The notes beneath the pieces are model-generated. The model did not search any database. It was not told where the DNA came from and saw only the letters and a program-made list of their open reading frames with translations. A stretch of 5,880 nucleotides of DNA, taken from assembly GCA_036825755.1 (NCBI GenBank), contig DAISXR010000158.1, positions 1 through 5,880 on the forward strand, written 5' to 3'. Position 1 is the first letter of the stretch; each line of letters begins with the position of its first letter. The translations under genes and the position numbers were made by a program. This stretch comes from JAJFTV01 sp036825755 (lineage in GTDB: Bacteria; Chloroflexota; Anaerolineae; Anaerolineales; Anaerolineaceae). Shown here one piece after another: positions 4,955 to 5,880 of the stretch.

Positions 4955-5880
4955 ATGACCAAGTCTTATCTTTCTGACCGTGTTGTCAAATTGAAACCCT
5001 CCGGGATCCGCAAATTCTTCGACATCGTTGCCACCATGGATGACGTGATCTCCCTGGGGATTGGTGAACCGGATTTCTGCACCCCCACAAAAATCCTGGA
5101 AGCCGGCATCAAATCCCTGCGTGACGGCCAGACTCACTATACATCCAACGCCGGTATTATGCAGGTCCGCAAAGCCATTGGTACTCACCTGGAAAAACTG
5201 TACGGTGTTTCTTATGACCCCAAAGAAATTCTGCTGACCGTAGGTGTATCCGAAGCGCTGTACCTGGTGCTGAATGCCCTGTGCGACCCGGGTGACGAGG
5301 TCATCGTACCCACTCCCTGTTTTGTTTCCTATCAGGCCGAGGTGGAACTGGCCGGCGCGAAAGCCGTCGAGATCCCCAGCCGGTTTGAAGACAATTTTGA
5401 TCTGAACCTGGAAGCCCTCAAGCAGGCCATCACCCCGAAAACCAAAGTTATTTTTATCGGTTATCCCAACAACCCCACCGGCGCTGTCGCTTCGCGTGAA
5501 ACCCTGATGGAAGTGGCCAAACTGGCTGAAAAATATGATCTAGCTGTCATCTCCGACGAGATCTACGACCGCCTGGTGTACGGTGTGGAACATGTATGCT
5601 TCGCCACCCTGCCCGGTATGAAAGATCGCACCGTCACTTTGGGCGGTTTCTCCAAAGCCTATGCCATGACCGGCTGGCGCATCGGTTATGCCGCCGGCCC
5701 GAAAGACATCATCGACGCCATGAACCGCATCCACCAGTACACCATCATGTGCGCCCCGGTTACCGCGCAGTTGGCTGCCCTGGAAGCCCTGCAAAATGGT
5801 GAGGAAGATGTGCAGATCATGGTGGCCGAATATGACCGCCGCCGTAAACTGATTGTGGATGGATTCAACCACATCGGCCT
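4955..5880 (+). CDS. Class I/II PLP-dependent aminotransferase, 3' end cut
   Basis: This cytoplasmic pyridoxal-phosphate enzyme moves amino groups between an amino acid and a 2-oxo acid. About 309 residues are present of the 385-400 usual for the family; the right edge of the window cuts it. Motifs: SLGIGEPDF (33-41), HYTSNAG (61-67), TVGVSEAL (95-102), YPNNPTG (170-176), SDEIYDRLVY (200-209) with the cofactor-contacting Asp201 and Tyr204, GGFSKAYAMTGWRIGY (230-245) with Schiff-base Lys234 and Arg242. The pattern fits the I-gamma (thermophile-type aspartate aminotransferase) subgroup. Whether the substrate is aspartate, an aromatic amino acid or alanine cannot be told, and the C-terminal substrate-binding Arg lies beyond the edge. 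The start ATG has AAGGAG 5 nt upstream, a strong site, and an own promoter lies at 4859-4887. Nothing is frameshifted within the visible part. Confidence 0.93.
   Translation, partial: MTKSYLSDRVVKLKPSGIRKFFDIVATMDDVISLGIGEPDFCTPTKILEAGIKSLRDGQTHYTSNAGIMQVRKAIGTHLEKLYGVSYDPKEILLTVGVSEALYLVLNALCDPGDEVIVPTPCFVSYQAEVELAGAKAVEIPSRFEDNFDLNLEALKQAITPKTKVIFIGYPNNPTGAVASRETLMEVAKLAEKYDLAVISDEIYDRLVYGVEHVCFATLPGMKDRTVTLGGFSKAYAMTGWRIGYAAGPKDIIDAMNRIHQYTIMCAPVTAQLAALEALQNGEEDVQIMVAEYDRRRKLIVDGFNHIG

Noticed and set aside
4805..5188. Minus-strand open frame over the aminotransferase start
   Set aside because: It covers the promoter and 5' end of a well-supported aminotransferase and shows no family features.
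5540..5872. Minus-strand open frame inside the aminotransferase
   Set aside because: It is antisense to the PLP-binding region of the enzyme; a shadow frame.

Overview
The window most resembles an accessory-free chromosomal stretch from a member of the Chloroflexota, probably the class Anaerolineae, taken from a draft or metagenome assembly. This placement is an inference. It rests on a lipoprotein with a long Ser/Thr/Pro linker ahead of a beta-propeller, a small DUF6504-like protein, an Alg5-like glycosyltransferase and a moderately GC-rich composition. No 16S gene or other decisive marker is present. A run of exactly 100 Ns (1858-1957) is a scaffold gap.

Layout. Positions 1-170 hold no gene but carry a GC-rich hairpin and a nested palindrome resembling a dispersed repeat. 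On the minus strand, read right to left, the order is: tRNA-Pro(UGG) (3200-3272), a 106-residue protein of unknown function (2847-3167), a family-2 glycosyltransferase (2085-2816), ribonuclease HII (1777-2064, with its middle lost in the N gap), and a beta-propeller lipoprotein (171-1607). The first four genes are closely spaced (32, 30 and 20 nt) and may form one mixed tRNA/mRNA transcription unit.

On the plus strand, diverging from the tRNA, are a sugar-phosphate nucleotidylyltransferase with a left-handed beta-helix tail (3517-4536) and a 74-residue DUF6504-like protein overlapping its end by 28 nt (4509-4733). After a 221-nt intergenic region with a near-consensus promoter comes a class I/II PLP aminotransferase (from 4955) that runs off the right edge.

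The glycosyltransferase and the nucleotidylyltransferase suggest a link to surface-glycan or glycolipid precursor synthesis, but the rest is mixed housekeeping: tRNA, RNA/DNA hybrid repair and amino-acid metabolism. I see no mobile element, CRISPR array, defence island or clear novel system. The best points for a second look are the RNase HII gene split by the gap, the tRNA-headed operon with its palindrome-containing promoter, the hairpin in the nucleotidylyltransferase leader, the unknown 106-residue protein, and the repeat-like palindrome near the left edge.
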